NCBI GenBank assembly: GCA_943787175.1
Contig: CALSLK010000005.1
Location: forward strand, 62,001-126,000
Source of the DNA: an uncultured Alphaproteobacteria bacterium
GTDB taxonomy: Bacteria > Pseudomonadota > Alphaproteobacteria > SP197
Length of the DNA: 64,000 nt
Reading direction: 5' to 3'
A program made the position numbers and the translations under genes. Below, piece after piece: positions 25,636-33,853 of the stretch. The notes beneath the pieces are model-generated. The model made no database searches, was not told the origin of the DNA, and saw only the letters and a program-made list of their open reading frames with translations. Position 1 is the stretch's first letter, and each line of letters opens with the position of its first letter.

Positions 25636-26493
25636 ATGGTGCAACAGCTCGAAGTCTTTCAGTCGATCTGGGCCATGGAACGGAGGGGTCCCGATGGCCA
25701 TGAATGGTCCCTCGACGAACAGGTCACCATGATTGCCCAGGCCGGTTTCGACGGTATCGATATCTCTGCCCAGCATCCCGATGAAAGTCGGGCGGCACGG
25801 CACCTGATGCGCGATGCGGGACTGAGCTGCACCTGTTACGCGTTTCCCGATTCGGTTTCAGGGTTCCAGCGGGATGTCGATCTGGCCCTGGAACTGGAAG
25901 CCCAGCATCTCAACCTCATCATTCAGATCTTTCCTGTCTCCGTCAGCGAAGGCGTCGATGTTATCGGGCGTCTGCTGGAAATCGGCCGGCAATCGGGCTT
26001 GCCGCTCACCGTAGAGACGCATCGCAACTGCATCACGACAGACCTGCTCTATACGCTGCAACTCATGGAGGGATTGCCCGACATGGCAATCTCTGCCGAC
26101 ATCTCGCATTACGTTGTGGAACGCGAGTTCACCTGGCCTGTACCAGAACGCGATGAAGCCTGGATGCAACAGATTCTGGCACGCGCTGTCGCCTTTCAGG
26201 GTCGCGTCGCCAGCCGCGAGCAAATCCAGATTCAGCTCGATTTTCCACAACACCAGGGCTGGGTCTCGAAACATCTGCAGTGGTGGGAAGACGGCATGCG
26301 CCATTGGCGCGCGCGCGAACCCGCCGATACCAAACTGAACTTCCTGACCCAGCTCGGCCCGCCGCCCTATGCCATTACCGGGCGCGACGGCTACGAACTC
26401 TCTGATCGCTGGCAAGAATCCATTACGATCATGAATTGGGTGCGCGAAATCTGGCAGCGTCTTGAGAAGAACAGCAAGCCAGAACAGCGTTGA
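25636..26493 (+). CDS. TIM-barrel sugar phosphate isomerase/epimerase, copy 2
   Basis: A 285-residue paralogue of the preceding gene, starting at ATG 25636. The N-terminal QLEVFQSIWAMERRGPDGHE and much of the length (VETHRNCITTDLLYTLQLME, AISADISHYVVEREFTWPVP) closely match copy 1, with the clearest differences near residues 30-70 (IDISAQHPDESRAARHLMRD in place of MDIYTFAPEKSRAAKKLLNA). Two close isoforms in tandem may have divergent substrates or form a heteromer; neither is established. Confidence 0.85.
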   Translation: MVQQLEVFQSIWAMERRGPDGHEWSLDEQVTMIAQAGFDGIDISAQHPDESRAARHLMRDAGLSCTCYAFPDSVSGFQRDVDLALELEAQHLNLIIQIFPVSVSEGVDVIGRLLEIGRQSGLPLTVETHRNCITTDLLYTLQLMEGLPDMAISADISHYVVEREFTWPVPERDEAWMQQILARAVAFQGRVASREQIQIQLDFPQHQGWVSKHLQWWEDGMRHWRAREPADTKLNFLTQLGPPPYAITGRDGYELSDRWQESITIMNWVREIWQRLEKNSKPEQR

Positions 26494-26502
26494 TACCTGC
26501 GC

Positions 26503-26676
26503 TTACCAGGGGCCCTTGCCGTCATCTTTCGGCGGTGTAAGCCTTTGAGACTGATTGTCCGCGCGTGCGGCTTTGTCTGACCGCCGGATCATCACGACCG
26601 CAACAACAACAGCGGCGCAAATCAGCAGAATGATCACTCCAACGATAGACCAGTGAAAAATTGAGAACGCGCTCAT
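26503..26676 (-). CDS. Small single-pass membrane protein, 57 residues
   Basis: A frame too short for most callers. It encodes MSAFSIFHWSIVGVIILLIC, continuing with AAVVVAVVMIRRSDKAARAD and a polar C-terminus ending PPKDDGKGPW. One clear membrane helix (about residues 10-29) is followed by Arg-Arg, placing the tail in the cytosol. It lies just downstream of the DMT exporter gene on the same strand (16 bp). The function is unknown. Confidence 0.6.
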   Translation of the reverse strand: MSAFSIFHWSIVGVIILLICAAVVVAVVMIRRSDKAARADNQSQRLTPPKDDGKGPW

Positions 26677-26692
26677 GCCAGCTCTTGTCTGA

Positions 26693-27613
26693 TCAAGGTT
26701 TCTCGGCAGACTGGGTGAACCTTGCCTCTCGGCGCGCGATGTAAAGTGTTGAGCCTATAATCAACACGGCTCCGGCATAGGTCCAGACATCGGGCGTTTC
26801 GGCAAAGAAGATGACACCGGCAGTGCCTGCAAACAGCAGGCGCACATAATCGAACGGCGCGACAAAGCTGGCCTCACCAACCCGGAAGGCCCGAATGATG
26901 AGCGCCTGGGAGATCAGGCCCATGACGCCAACGCCGGCCAGAAGCAGCCATTCTTCCATGCTCGGATTCTGCCATTGCGTGATCGCGGGGACCACCGCCA
27001 TGAGGCCTGAGACGACAAGGAAGAAAAACAGCATGGTGAGCTGGCTTTCCTTGGCCGGAAACCGTTTCAGAAGAACCACTGAAAACGCAATGCAGAGTGC
27101 CATCGCCACGGCAAGCACGGTGGCAAGTTCCACCGCGCCTTCAAAGGGCCTGGCCACCACCAGAACACCGGCAAACCCGCACGCCGTTGCCGTCCAGCGC
27201 CGCCAGCGCACGACCTCACCCAGGAACAGGACGGCAGCCACAGTGACAAACAGGGGAACGGTGAAACTGATGGCCGTCACCTCGGCCAGAGGCAGCTTCA
27301 TGAAGGCATAATAACCGGTCAAAACGGCAATTCCGCCCAGCACCGCGCGCGTCAGATGGATTTTCAGATGTTGGGTGCGCCACGGCACGACGCCGGCACG
27401 CACGAACAGCGGCGCAAGCAAGGTGAGGCCGATGACCGTGCGAAGGGCGACCATCTGGAACACACCGATTTCCGAATTGCCGAGTTTCTTGACCAGAACC
27501 GATACCACCGTGAAACCGACTGCCGCAGCCATGGCATAGGCAGCGCCTACCAGATTGCTGTGCCGTAACCGGGCAGCCTCAAGCGGCGCGGTGTGGGTCG
27601 TACTTTCAATCAC
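26693..27613 (-). CDS. DMT-family transporter with two EamA domains
   Basis: A 306-residue inner-membrane carrier with ten predicted helices in two EamA repeats, starting around AAYAMAAAVGFTVVSVLVKK and LTMLFFFLVVSGLMAVVPAI. PLAEVTAISFTVPLFVTVAA and FVAPFDYVRLLFAGTAGVIF are typical of metabolite exporters (RhtA/YdcZ-like). The substrate is unknown. The start is GTG 27613; a later Met near residue 27 is possible but would cut the first helix. Confidence 0.85.
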   Translation of the reverse strand: MIESTTHTAPLEAARLRHSNLVGAAYAMAAAVGFTVVSVLVKKLGNSEIGVFQMVALRTVIGLTLLAPLFVRAGVVPWRTQHLKIHLTRAVLGGIAVLTGYYAFMKLPLAEVTAISFTVPLFVTVAAVLFLGEVVRWRRWTATACGFAGVLVVARPFEGAVELATVLAVAMALCIAFSVVLLKRFPAKESQLTMLFFFLVVSGLMAVVPAITQWQNPSMEEWLLLAGVGVMGLISQALIIRAFRVGEASFVAPFDYVRLLFAGTAGVIFFAETPDVWTYAGAVLIIGSTLYIARREARFTQSAEKP

Positions 27614-27656
27614 CTCTGGCCCCTAGATGAATTCGGCGCACGAGAGAATCACGTTG

Positions 27657-28253
27657 CTAGCCTGCCCATGCACGCAGCTTGGCGATAGCTTCTTCGCGTG
27701 TCGCTGTGTGTGTGATGGCATCATAGAAATTTCCGTCCGTATCCATCAGATAGATCGCAGCGGTGTGGTCCATTGTGTAGTCGTCGTCATCCAGATCGAT
27801 CCTGGCATAATAGACCTTGTAGCCCCGGGCCATTTCCGCGAGTTGCTCGTCGGTACCAACCAGACCCGTAATGCGGGGCGAGAAGTAACCGACATACTCG
27901 GCCATACGTTCTGGCGTGTCGCGTTCGGGATCAACAGTGACGAAGTAGGGATCGATGGTTGCGCCATCGTCACCCAGGGCATCGAGCCAGATGGAAACCT
28001 CGTTCAAGGTTGCAGGACAGATCTCGGGGCATGTCGTGAAACCAAAGAAGATGAGGCCACGTCGGCCCTCAAGATCTTCCTGGGTCACCGTGCGACCATC
28101 ATGGGCCGTCATCGTGAACGGGCCGCCCAGATCTATGGGTGCGACATTCACGGCAACAGCCATTTCGCGGCGTTGCCATTCCATCACGCCCATTGCCGTG
28201 ATCACAACCACGGCGACAGCGACCAGTCCGACAAGGACAAAACGCATCTTCAT
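27657..28253 (-). CDS. SCO1/SenC-type copper chaperone
   Basis: A 198-residue membrane-anchored periplasmic thioredoxin-fold protein that delivers copper to the CuA site of cytochrome c oxidase. An N-terminal helix (FVLVGLVAVAVVVITAMGVM) precedes the domain. The copper-binding CxxxC is in FFGFTTCPEICPATL, and the distal His is in TMDHTAAIYLMD. Length is normal. Its ATG overlaps the stop of the PCu(A)C gene, so the two chaperones are made together. Confidence 0.93.
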   Translation of the reverse strand: MKMRFVLVGLVAVAVVVITAMGVMEWQRREMAVAVNVAPIDLGGPFTMTAHDGRTVTQEDLEGRRGLIFFGFTTCPEICPATLNEVSIWLDALGDDGATIDPYFVTVDPERDTPERMAEYVGYFSPRITGLVGTDEQLAEMARGYKVYYARIDLDDDDYTMDHTAAIYLMDTDGNFYDAITHTATREEAIAKLRAWAG

Positions 28254-28729
28254 GAGTCATCTCCGTGAGACATGTCCATCGCACCGTCACGTTTTTGAAC
28301 GGTGAATTCCACGACAACTTCGCCAGCCGTTTCGAACTCAAGGACGACGGCATGATTGTCACCGTCCTTCAGAGATTCGCGCAGGCCCATGAACATGATG
28401 TGGAGGCCACCGGGTTCCAGCAATACGTCACCACCAGCTGGAACGACCAGGGGCCCATCATGGGGACGCATCTGCATGATCCCGTCATCGGTCATGATCA
28501 TGGAGTGGATTTCCGTACGTTCGGCAAAGTCAGCGGTCACCGAAACCAGTTGATCACCGTCTTCACCGTCATTGGTGATCATCAGATATCCGGCAGCGGT
28601 GGGCGCTCCGGGTGGCGGCTCCACGATCCAGGGGTGAGAAAGGTAAATCGCGTTGTGTTCATAATCGTGCGCTGACGCAGCAAAGGGCGCTGCCAGCAGG
28701 CACAGGGCGGCATAGAGTAAAACTCGCAT
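28250..28729 (-). CDS. PCu(A)C-family periplasmic copper chaperone
   Basis: A 159-residue exported protein with a signal peptide (LLYAALCLLAAPFAASA) and the H(M)X10MX21HXM copper(I) motif spread over IHSMIMTDDGIMQM and GLHIMFMGLRE. This family works with SCO proteins to metallate cytochrome oxidase. The first residues of the mature form contain HDYEHNAIYLSHPWIVEPPP. The stop overlaps the ATG of the SCO gene; a small Cys-rich exported protein is encoded just upstream. Confidence 0.92.
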   Translation of the reverse strand: MRVLLYAALCLLAAPFAASAHDYEHNAIYLSHPWIVEPPPGAPTAAGYLMITNDGEDGDQLVSVTADFAERTEIHSMIMTDDGIMQMRPHDGPLVVPAGGDVLLEPGGLHIMFMGLRESLKDGDNHAVVLEFETAGEVVVEFTVQKRDGAMDMSHGDDS

Positions 28730-28810
28730 CGTGGTCTCCGGACCAATGGATCGCCTGCTTTTGGGCAGGCCGGGCTTGTGTTTTCGTGCAACGACACACG
28801 GGTGTGTGCA

Positions 28811-29168
28811 TCAAGCCGTTGGTGGAGACCTCGCCTTGACGGCATTCAGGGCGAAAGCCCAATAGCGCTCCGAGCTATTCTTGCCGTGATCCGATGTTTT
28901 CCAGAGCGAGAGATCAACGCTGGCAGATGAACAGGCCAGGGCACAAACGCCGAAACATCCTGAAGGACACGCATGGCATGCGGCGGTGTCGTGATTGAAG
29001 CCGCTGTCATTTCCGTCGTCAAAGTCCAGACAGGTCGCAGACAGAGCCGCCAGAACACCGGTGGTTTCCGGCAGCGGGTTGACCGGCATGCCCGCCCAGC
29101 GGCGCCATCAGGAGCGACGCCGCAACCAGAATGCCCATCAGGCAACGCAGGGTTCGGGAAGAAGTCAT
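28811..29168 (-). CDS. Small exported Cys-rich protein, one apparent frameshift
   Basis: From ATG 29168 the frame gives a signal peptide (CLMGILVAASLLMAPLGGHA) but stops after 49 residues. From GGHA a second frame overlaps and continues about 90 residues (MPVNPLPETTGVLAALSATC onward) with good codon use. It contains CHACPSGCFGVCALAC, five Cys in 16 residues, then a polar tail ending SPPTA. Removing one G from the GGGC run near 29091-29097 joins them into about 118 residues. I annotate one gene with a sequence error. The Cys cluster and position next to PCu(A)C and SCO suggest copper handling (inference). It looks superficially like DUF2946-type proteins. Confidence 0.5.
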
Positions 29169-29213
29169 GTGAACCTGTTTATCAGGCTCCCTGCGCAAGT
29201 CCATTGTCCGAGA

Positions 29214-30440
29214 TCAAGACGTGGCAATCTCACGAAGCTGTGCCAGGCAGGCGTCCCGATCCGCCTGGAAGTCGCCTGCACGCCACCACCGTTCCACGGC
29301 ACCGACCAGCTCACCGACCCGCGCACCGGACGGAACACCAAGCGCAAGGACATCGCTGCCACGTACCGGCAGTGCCGGCCTGTCCCAGACCTGTGCGGTC
29401 TGCAACATCGCACGCCAGGCATCGGCATGGACTTCCCGGTCCGCCGCCCATGAAAGAAGGACAAGATCGGTAAACCGCTCCGCACCCAGATCATAGAGTT
29501 GCTGGCGTTGCTGAGGGATATCCATATCGGGGGCGAATGCGGCACGGGGTGGAGCAAGGGCGCCCAGGCGATCCTGCTCGGCCTTGGAGAGCTTGAGCGC
29601 GCTGCCCGCCTTGCCGCCGGCGTTGGGCACAAGCGCCGCCAGACGGCGCAGGGGATCGCGATCATCGATACCCACCAGCGTGACCAGAACGTCCATTGCT
29701 CCGGCATCGGGCAGGATGGCGGCCAACACCCCGGTTTCACGCATCAGACCAAGGGTCGGCACGGGATTGGGTGCGCCGAGCAGCTTGAGAAGCTCGCTAC
29801 GCACACGTTCGACCGAGAGGCGCGCCAATTGACCGGATGCCGCTCGACATGCCGCGACGGCTTGCGCATCAGGCTCCCCTTGTCCGAACCGGGCCAGAAA
29901 GCGGAAGTAGCGCAGCACACGCAGATAGTCTTCCTCGACCCGGCTCTGGGCATCGCCGACAAACCGGACCCGTCCTGCAGTGAGGTCATCGCGTCCGCCG
30001 AAATAGTCGAAGAACCCACCGTCGGGCCGCAGGCTCATGGCGTTGAAGGTGAAATCCCTGCGCGCGGCATCGGCTTTCCAGTCATCGGTGAACGCAACCT
30101 CTGCGTGGCGGCCGTCGGTTTCGACATCAACCCGCAGGGTTGTCACCTCAAAGGGCTCGCCCGTCCGCCACAGCCGTGATCGTGCCGTGTTTGAGGCCCG
30201 TCGGCACGGCCTTCAGGCCGGCAGCTCTCAACCAGTTCGATCACCGCCTCCGGCCGGTCGGGCGTCGCGAGGTCGACATCGCCCATCGGCTTCGCCGCTC
30301 ATCACGTCGCGCACGCACCCGCCGACGAACCGCACCTCGGCGCCCCGCGCCGTCAGGGCAGCGACGACCGACCTTGCGTAGCGTCGTCGCGCAGGGCATT
30401 TCGGGCAGCCGCAGCGTTCCTGAGTCGGCTGCTCAGTCAT
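29214..30440 (-). CDS. CCA tRNA nucleotidyltransferase/poly(A) polymerase family, several frame breaks
   Basis: Adds or repairs the 3' CCA of tRNA. From 30146 down the frame is clean: the RRDFTFNAMSL motif, FDYFGGRDDLTAGRVRFVGD, and DYLRVLRYFRFLARFG. The N-terminal part is in other frames: ARGAEVRFVGGCVRDVM, then DVDLATPDRPEAVIEL, then AGLKAVPTGLKHGTI, with breaks near 30282, 30225 and 30160 and probably one or two nearer the ATG. Several are repaired by deleting one base, twice GGGCGA where GGCGA fits. All catalytic blocks survive, so I read it as an intact gene of about 405 residues. Confidence 0.85.
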
Positions 30441-30722
30441 CTTCTTCGATGATATCCCGGCACGACCTCGCCATCTCTCGATACTGCGCAGGGCACATAG
30501 GTCCCGTCCGGTATCGTCCGGGCGGAACACCGCCAGGGACACGAAGACCAAGGCTGATGGCAGCCATCGGTCCCCACCACGATCCACGTCCAGGGCGCGT
30601 CCTGCCAGGCCGGCAGGTCCCCGGCCTCTTCGTGGGCCAGTCTTGGCCTTGGTCAGGCGGTACCAGACGACATACGAGATCAACGGAATCGCGATCAGCA
30701 GGACGGGAAGCAGGTAGCGCAT
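30437..30722 (-). CDS. DUF6111-like small membrane protein, frame broken
   Basis: It begins MRYLLPVLLIAIPLISYVVW with one membrane helix. Homology-like text then moves through three frames: HEEAGDLPAWQDAPWTWIVV, then LVFVSLAVF (a second helix), then a C-terminus ending DGEVVPGYHRRR at a TGA overlapping the CCA-transferase ATG. Four single-base deletions would join a protein of about 93 residues. The layout fits DUF6111 proteins, which I recall sitting between NUDIX and CCA-transferase genes in alphaproteobacteria. Function unknown. Confidence 0.55.
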
Positions 30723-31306
30723 CAACGTTCCTTTCGCAGGACCTCTAGGAGGTTGACCAGCACGGTTGCGGTCGCTCCCCATATATAGTGCGGACCATAC
30801 TCGAATACGCTGTACCAGCGCTCCGCACCACGCCAGTGCAGGCTTTCGCGGCGATGATTTCCAGGTTCAAGCAGGAAAACCAGGGGAACCTCGAAGACTT
30901 CTTCAATCTCTGTTCCGTCCGGCACGAGGTCGATCGGCGGCGTCACAAGCCCGACATGCGGTGCCATGGCATACCCTGACCCCGCGCGATGGGTGTCCAG
31001 CCGGCAGATGATTTCGACCCGCGCCGGATCCAGCGAAACCTCTTCATGCGCCTCACGAAGGGCCGCCGAAATCTCGTCTTCTCCGTGTTCGATGCGGCCG
31101 CCGGGAAAGCTCACCTCTCCGGCATGGCGGCGCAGGGATTTTGAGCGCTCGCCGAAAATCACCGTCAGACCGTCCGCGCGGTCAACCAGCGGCACCAGGA
31201 CCGCAGCCCTGCGTTCGGCAGGACCATCCTCCCAATCGGACAAAGGCGCATCCAGCCTGGGTTCGGGCATGGCACGCAGAATCGCCAGAACGTCATCACG
31301 ATTCAT
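30722..31306 (-). CDS. NUDIX hydrolase, CoA pyrophosphatase-like
   Basis: A 194-residue pyrophosphatase. The Nudix box is intact (GGRIEHGEDEISAAL followed by REAHEEV), preceded by the LRRHAGEVSFPGG segment found in CoA/acyl-CoA diphosphatases (NudL). It therefore probably hydrolyses CoA derivatives, though specificity is inferred. The gene overlaps the end of the DUF1285 gene by 11 bp and abuts DUF6111, so a DUF1285-NUDIX-DUF6111-CCA operon is likely. Confidence 0.88.
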   Translation of the reverse strand: MNRDDVLAILRAMPEPRLDAPLSDWEDGPAERRAAVLVPLVDRADGLTVIFGERSKSLRRHAGEVSFPGGRIEHGEDEISAALREAHEEVSLDPARVEIICRLDTHRAGSGYAMAPHVGLVTPPIDLVPDGTEIEEVFEVPLVFLLEPGNHRRESLHWRGAERWYSVFEYGPHYIWGATATVLVNLLEVLRKER

Positions 31307-31859
31307 CGGTCAGCGCGCCCAGAACATAGAAACTGCCACATGAGTCGATGCCCAGAACCTCGCCTTCGTCCGAGTCGACGACCCTGCCGGCTTCGACAAG
31401 CTGGTAATAGACGGAACGCGCAATCAGGGCCTCCAGCCCTTCGCGAACCATCACATAGGGCGAAGGCTCCCCGGTTTCCGGATCGACCACCACGCGAATC
31501 GGATGGTCCGGCCCGGCGGCGACCTCGTCGTCGACATTGGTTCGAAAGATGATGGCCTGCTCACTACCTTCACCGGAAACGGTGGCCTCGACCGCCACGA
31601 ACGGCGCATCCTCCACCTGGATACGCCGCCGTTCCACAGGCGTGACCAGCACATAGGCGCCGTCATCGTCACGCCGCAAAATTCCGGCAAACAGTTTGAC
31701 CAGCGGTTTGCGGCGAATGGCGCCGCCTTCGTGATACCAGGTTCCATCGCGGGCAATCCGGATGTCGATATCGGCCGTAAGAATTTCGGCCATGCGTTGC
31801 GTATCCGAAGCAGCGCCATGTTCGGATACATTCTGGTCACGGGCATTTGTTTGGGTCAT
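31296..31859 (-). CDS. DUF1285 domain-containing protein
   Basis: A 187-residue soluble protein matching DUF1285. ADIDIRIARDGTWYHEGGAI and KPLVKLFAGILRRDDDGAYV, followed by LVTPVERRRIQVEDAPFVAV, are family blocks. The function is not known. It heads the minus-strand operon with NUDIX, DUF6111 and the CCA enzyme, and is divergent from the MoxR gene with about 70 bp between starts. Confidence 0.88.
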   Translation of the reverse strand: MTQTNARDQNVSEHGAASDTQRMAEILTADIDIRIARDGTWYHEGGAIRRKPLVKLFAGILRRDDDGAYVLVTPVERRRIQVEDAPFVAVEATVSGEGSEQAIIFRTNVDDEVAAGPDHPIRVVVDPETGEPSPYVMVREGLEALIARSVYYQLVEAGRVVDSDEGEVLGIDSCGSFYVLGALTDES

Positions 31860-31927
31860 GGCCGGGCGAGGTACCCTATTGTGTCGTGATGGTTAATATA
31901 CGCACGAACACGGTTCCGAGGAGACAC

Positions 31928-32929
31928 ATGTCAGAATTACATAATAGCCCGCTGCAGGATGCCGGCGAACTGACTACCGAAATCGACAAGGTCGGCGCAC
32001 GGCTGGCCGAGGTCCGCTCGGCGGTTGGCCGCGTCATCTTCGGCCAGGACGCCGTTGTCGAGCAGACCATGATAACGCTGCTGGCCGGCGGCCATGCTCT
32101 TCTGATTGGTGTCCCGGGCCTGGGCAAGACCAAGCTGGTGGAAACCATCGGTACCGTGATGGGCCTGGAAGACAAGCGCGTGCAGTTCACGCCCGATCTG
32201 ATGCCGGCCGATATCCTGGGTTCGGAAGTTCTGGAAGAATCCGATTCAGGCCGGCGCGAGTTCCGTTTCATCAAGGGTCCTGTCTTCGGTCAGCTTCTGA
32301 TGGCCGACGAAATCAACCGGGCGAGCCCGCGCACACAGTCCGCCCTATTGCAGGCCATGCAGGAACGCGCGGTCTCCGTGGCGGGAACCCGCCACCCCCT
32401 GCCCGAACCGTTTCATGTGCTTGCCACCCAGAATCCGCTGGAACTGGAAGGCACCTATCCGCTGCCCGAAGCCCAGCTTGACCGTTTCCTGATGGAAGTC
32501 GACGTCGACTATCCGGACCGCGACGCCGAGCGCGAAATGCTGGTTGCCACAACCAGTGCCGAGGAAGAAGCGCCCAGTGAGATCATGTCGGCCGACGAGT
32601 TGATTGCTGCACAGCGTCTGGTACGGCGTATTCCGGTGGGTGAAAGCGTTGTCGAAGCGATTCTTTCCCTGGTCCGCTCAGGCCGTCCCAGCGATGAACA
32701 CAGCACGGCGGAAATCGCCTGGGGTCCGGGACCCCGCGCCAGTCAGGCGCTCATGCTGGCCGTGCGTGCCCGTGCCCTGCTCGATGGCCGGTTCGCACCC
32801 TCCATCGACGATGTCATTGCCCTGGCCGGGCCCATCCTGCGCCACCGCATGGCGCTGACCTTTGCCGCACGCGCCGACGGCATCACCATCGATCAGGTCA
32901 TCCATCGTCTGAAAGCGCCCCTGGGTTGA
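31928..32929 (+). CDS. MoxR-type AAA+ ATPase
   Basis: A 333-residue AAA+ chaperone-like ATPase. Walker A is GVPGLGKTKLVE and Walker B is LLMADEINRASPRTQSALLQ; sensor and arginine regions follow in HVLATQNPLELEGTYPLPEA and QLDRFLM. MoxR proteins typically help assemble or activate vWA-domain partners, which fits the three genes downstream. ATG 31928 is chosen over an in-frame ATG 13 codons upstream because family N-termini begin close to this point; the GAGGAGACAC sequence just ahead is a suitable ribosome binding site. Confidence 0.94.
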   Translation: MSELHNSPLQDAGELTTEIDKVGARLAEVRSAVGRVIFGQDAVVEQTMITLLAGGHALLIGVPGLGKTKLVETIGTVMGLEDKRVQFTPDLMPADILGSEVLEESDSGRREFRFIKGPVFGQLLMADEINRASPRTQSALLQAMQERAVSVAGTRHPLPEPFHVLATQNPLELEGTYPLPEAQLDRFLMEVDVDYPDRDAEREMLVATTSAEEEAPSEIMSADELIAAQRLVRRIPVGESVVEAILSLVRSGRPSDEHSTAEIAWGPGPRASQALMLAVRARALLDGRFAPSIDDVIALAGPILRHRMALTFAARADGITIDQVIHRLKAPLG

Positions 32930-32965
32930 TGGTTCACGACACACCCTGAACGCCGGGCGTTGACC

Positions 32966-33851
32966 ATGGCTGAAACCGCCGTCACGTTCCGCAGGCGTGC
33001 CGAGCAGCTGGTCGCGCACCTGCCCCCCCTGCTGGTCGAGGCCGAGCACGTCGCCGCGATTGTCGCGCAGGGCGTGCACGGTCGCCGCCGCGTGGGCCCA
33101 GGCGAGACGTTCTGGCAGTTCCGGCGCTACGAGCGCGGCGACGCGGCGACCATGATCGACTGGCGCGCCTCGGCAAAATCCATGCGCCTGTTCGTGCGCG
33201 AAAACGAATGGGAGGCTGCCGAGAGCGTCTGGCTCTGGGCCGATGCCTCCGCGTCCATGGCGTTCAACTCGCGCCTGTCGGACTCGACCAAGCTCGACCG
33301 TGCGCGCCTGCTTGCTGATGGCGCTTGCCGTCCTTCTGGTGCGCGGCGATGAGAACATTGCCCTGTCTGGGCACCGACAAACGCCCGCGCACCGGCAGTG
33401 CCGCACTCACGCGGTTTGCCACGCGCCTGATGCACGAATCCGATGCCGAGCCCGCCAGCCTGCCCCTGCACGAAATTCTCCCCAAACACGCCCAGCTTGT
33501 TCTGGTCGGTGATTTTCTCGAACCGATCGAGAAGCTCGACGCCATGATCAAGCATTTCGCCGGCCTGGGCGTCATCGGGCCATCTGGTGCAGGTGCTCGA
33601 TCCCGCCGAGGAGACCCTGCCCTATGCCGGGCGGGTCCTGTTCGACGGCCTGGAACGGGAGGGCTCGATGCTGGCCAGCCGGGCCGAGGCCCTGCGCACC
33701 GACTACGTCAGCCGGATGCAGGCCCATCGCGAAGAGCTCTCGCGCCTGACCCGCGCCGTGCGCTGGAGCTTCACGACCCATCACACCGACAGCCAGCCCC
33801 AGGCGGCCCTGCTTGCCCCTCTACGTCAATCTCGCCGGTCAGGTGAGCTGA
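32966..33851 (+). CDS. DUF58 domain protein, four apparent frameshifts
   Basis: A MoxR-partner protein of about 294 residues after repair. The first frame has GRRRVGPGETFWQFRRYERG, DWRASAKSMRLFVRENEWE and LWADASASMAF, the DUF58 core with a vWA-like DASASM. Later blocks lie in other frames: LMALAVLLVRGDENIALSG, then RPRTGSAALTRFATRLMHES, then HLVQVLDPAEETLPYAG, then LYVNLAGQVS at the stop. Each break (near 33314, 33370, 33578, 33817) sits in or next to a short G or C run and is mended by deleting one base. It is therefore probably intact. It ends 2 bp before the DUF4159 gene. Confidence 0.85.
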
Positions 33852-33853
33852 CC

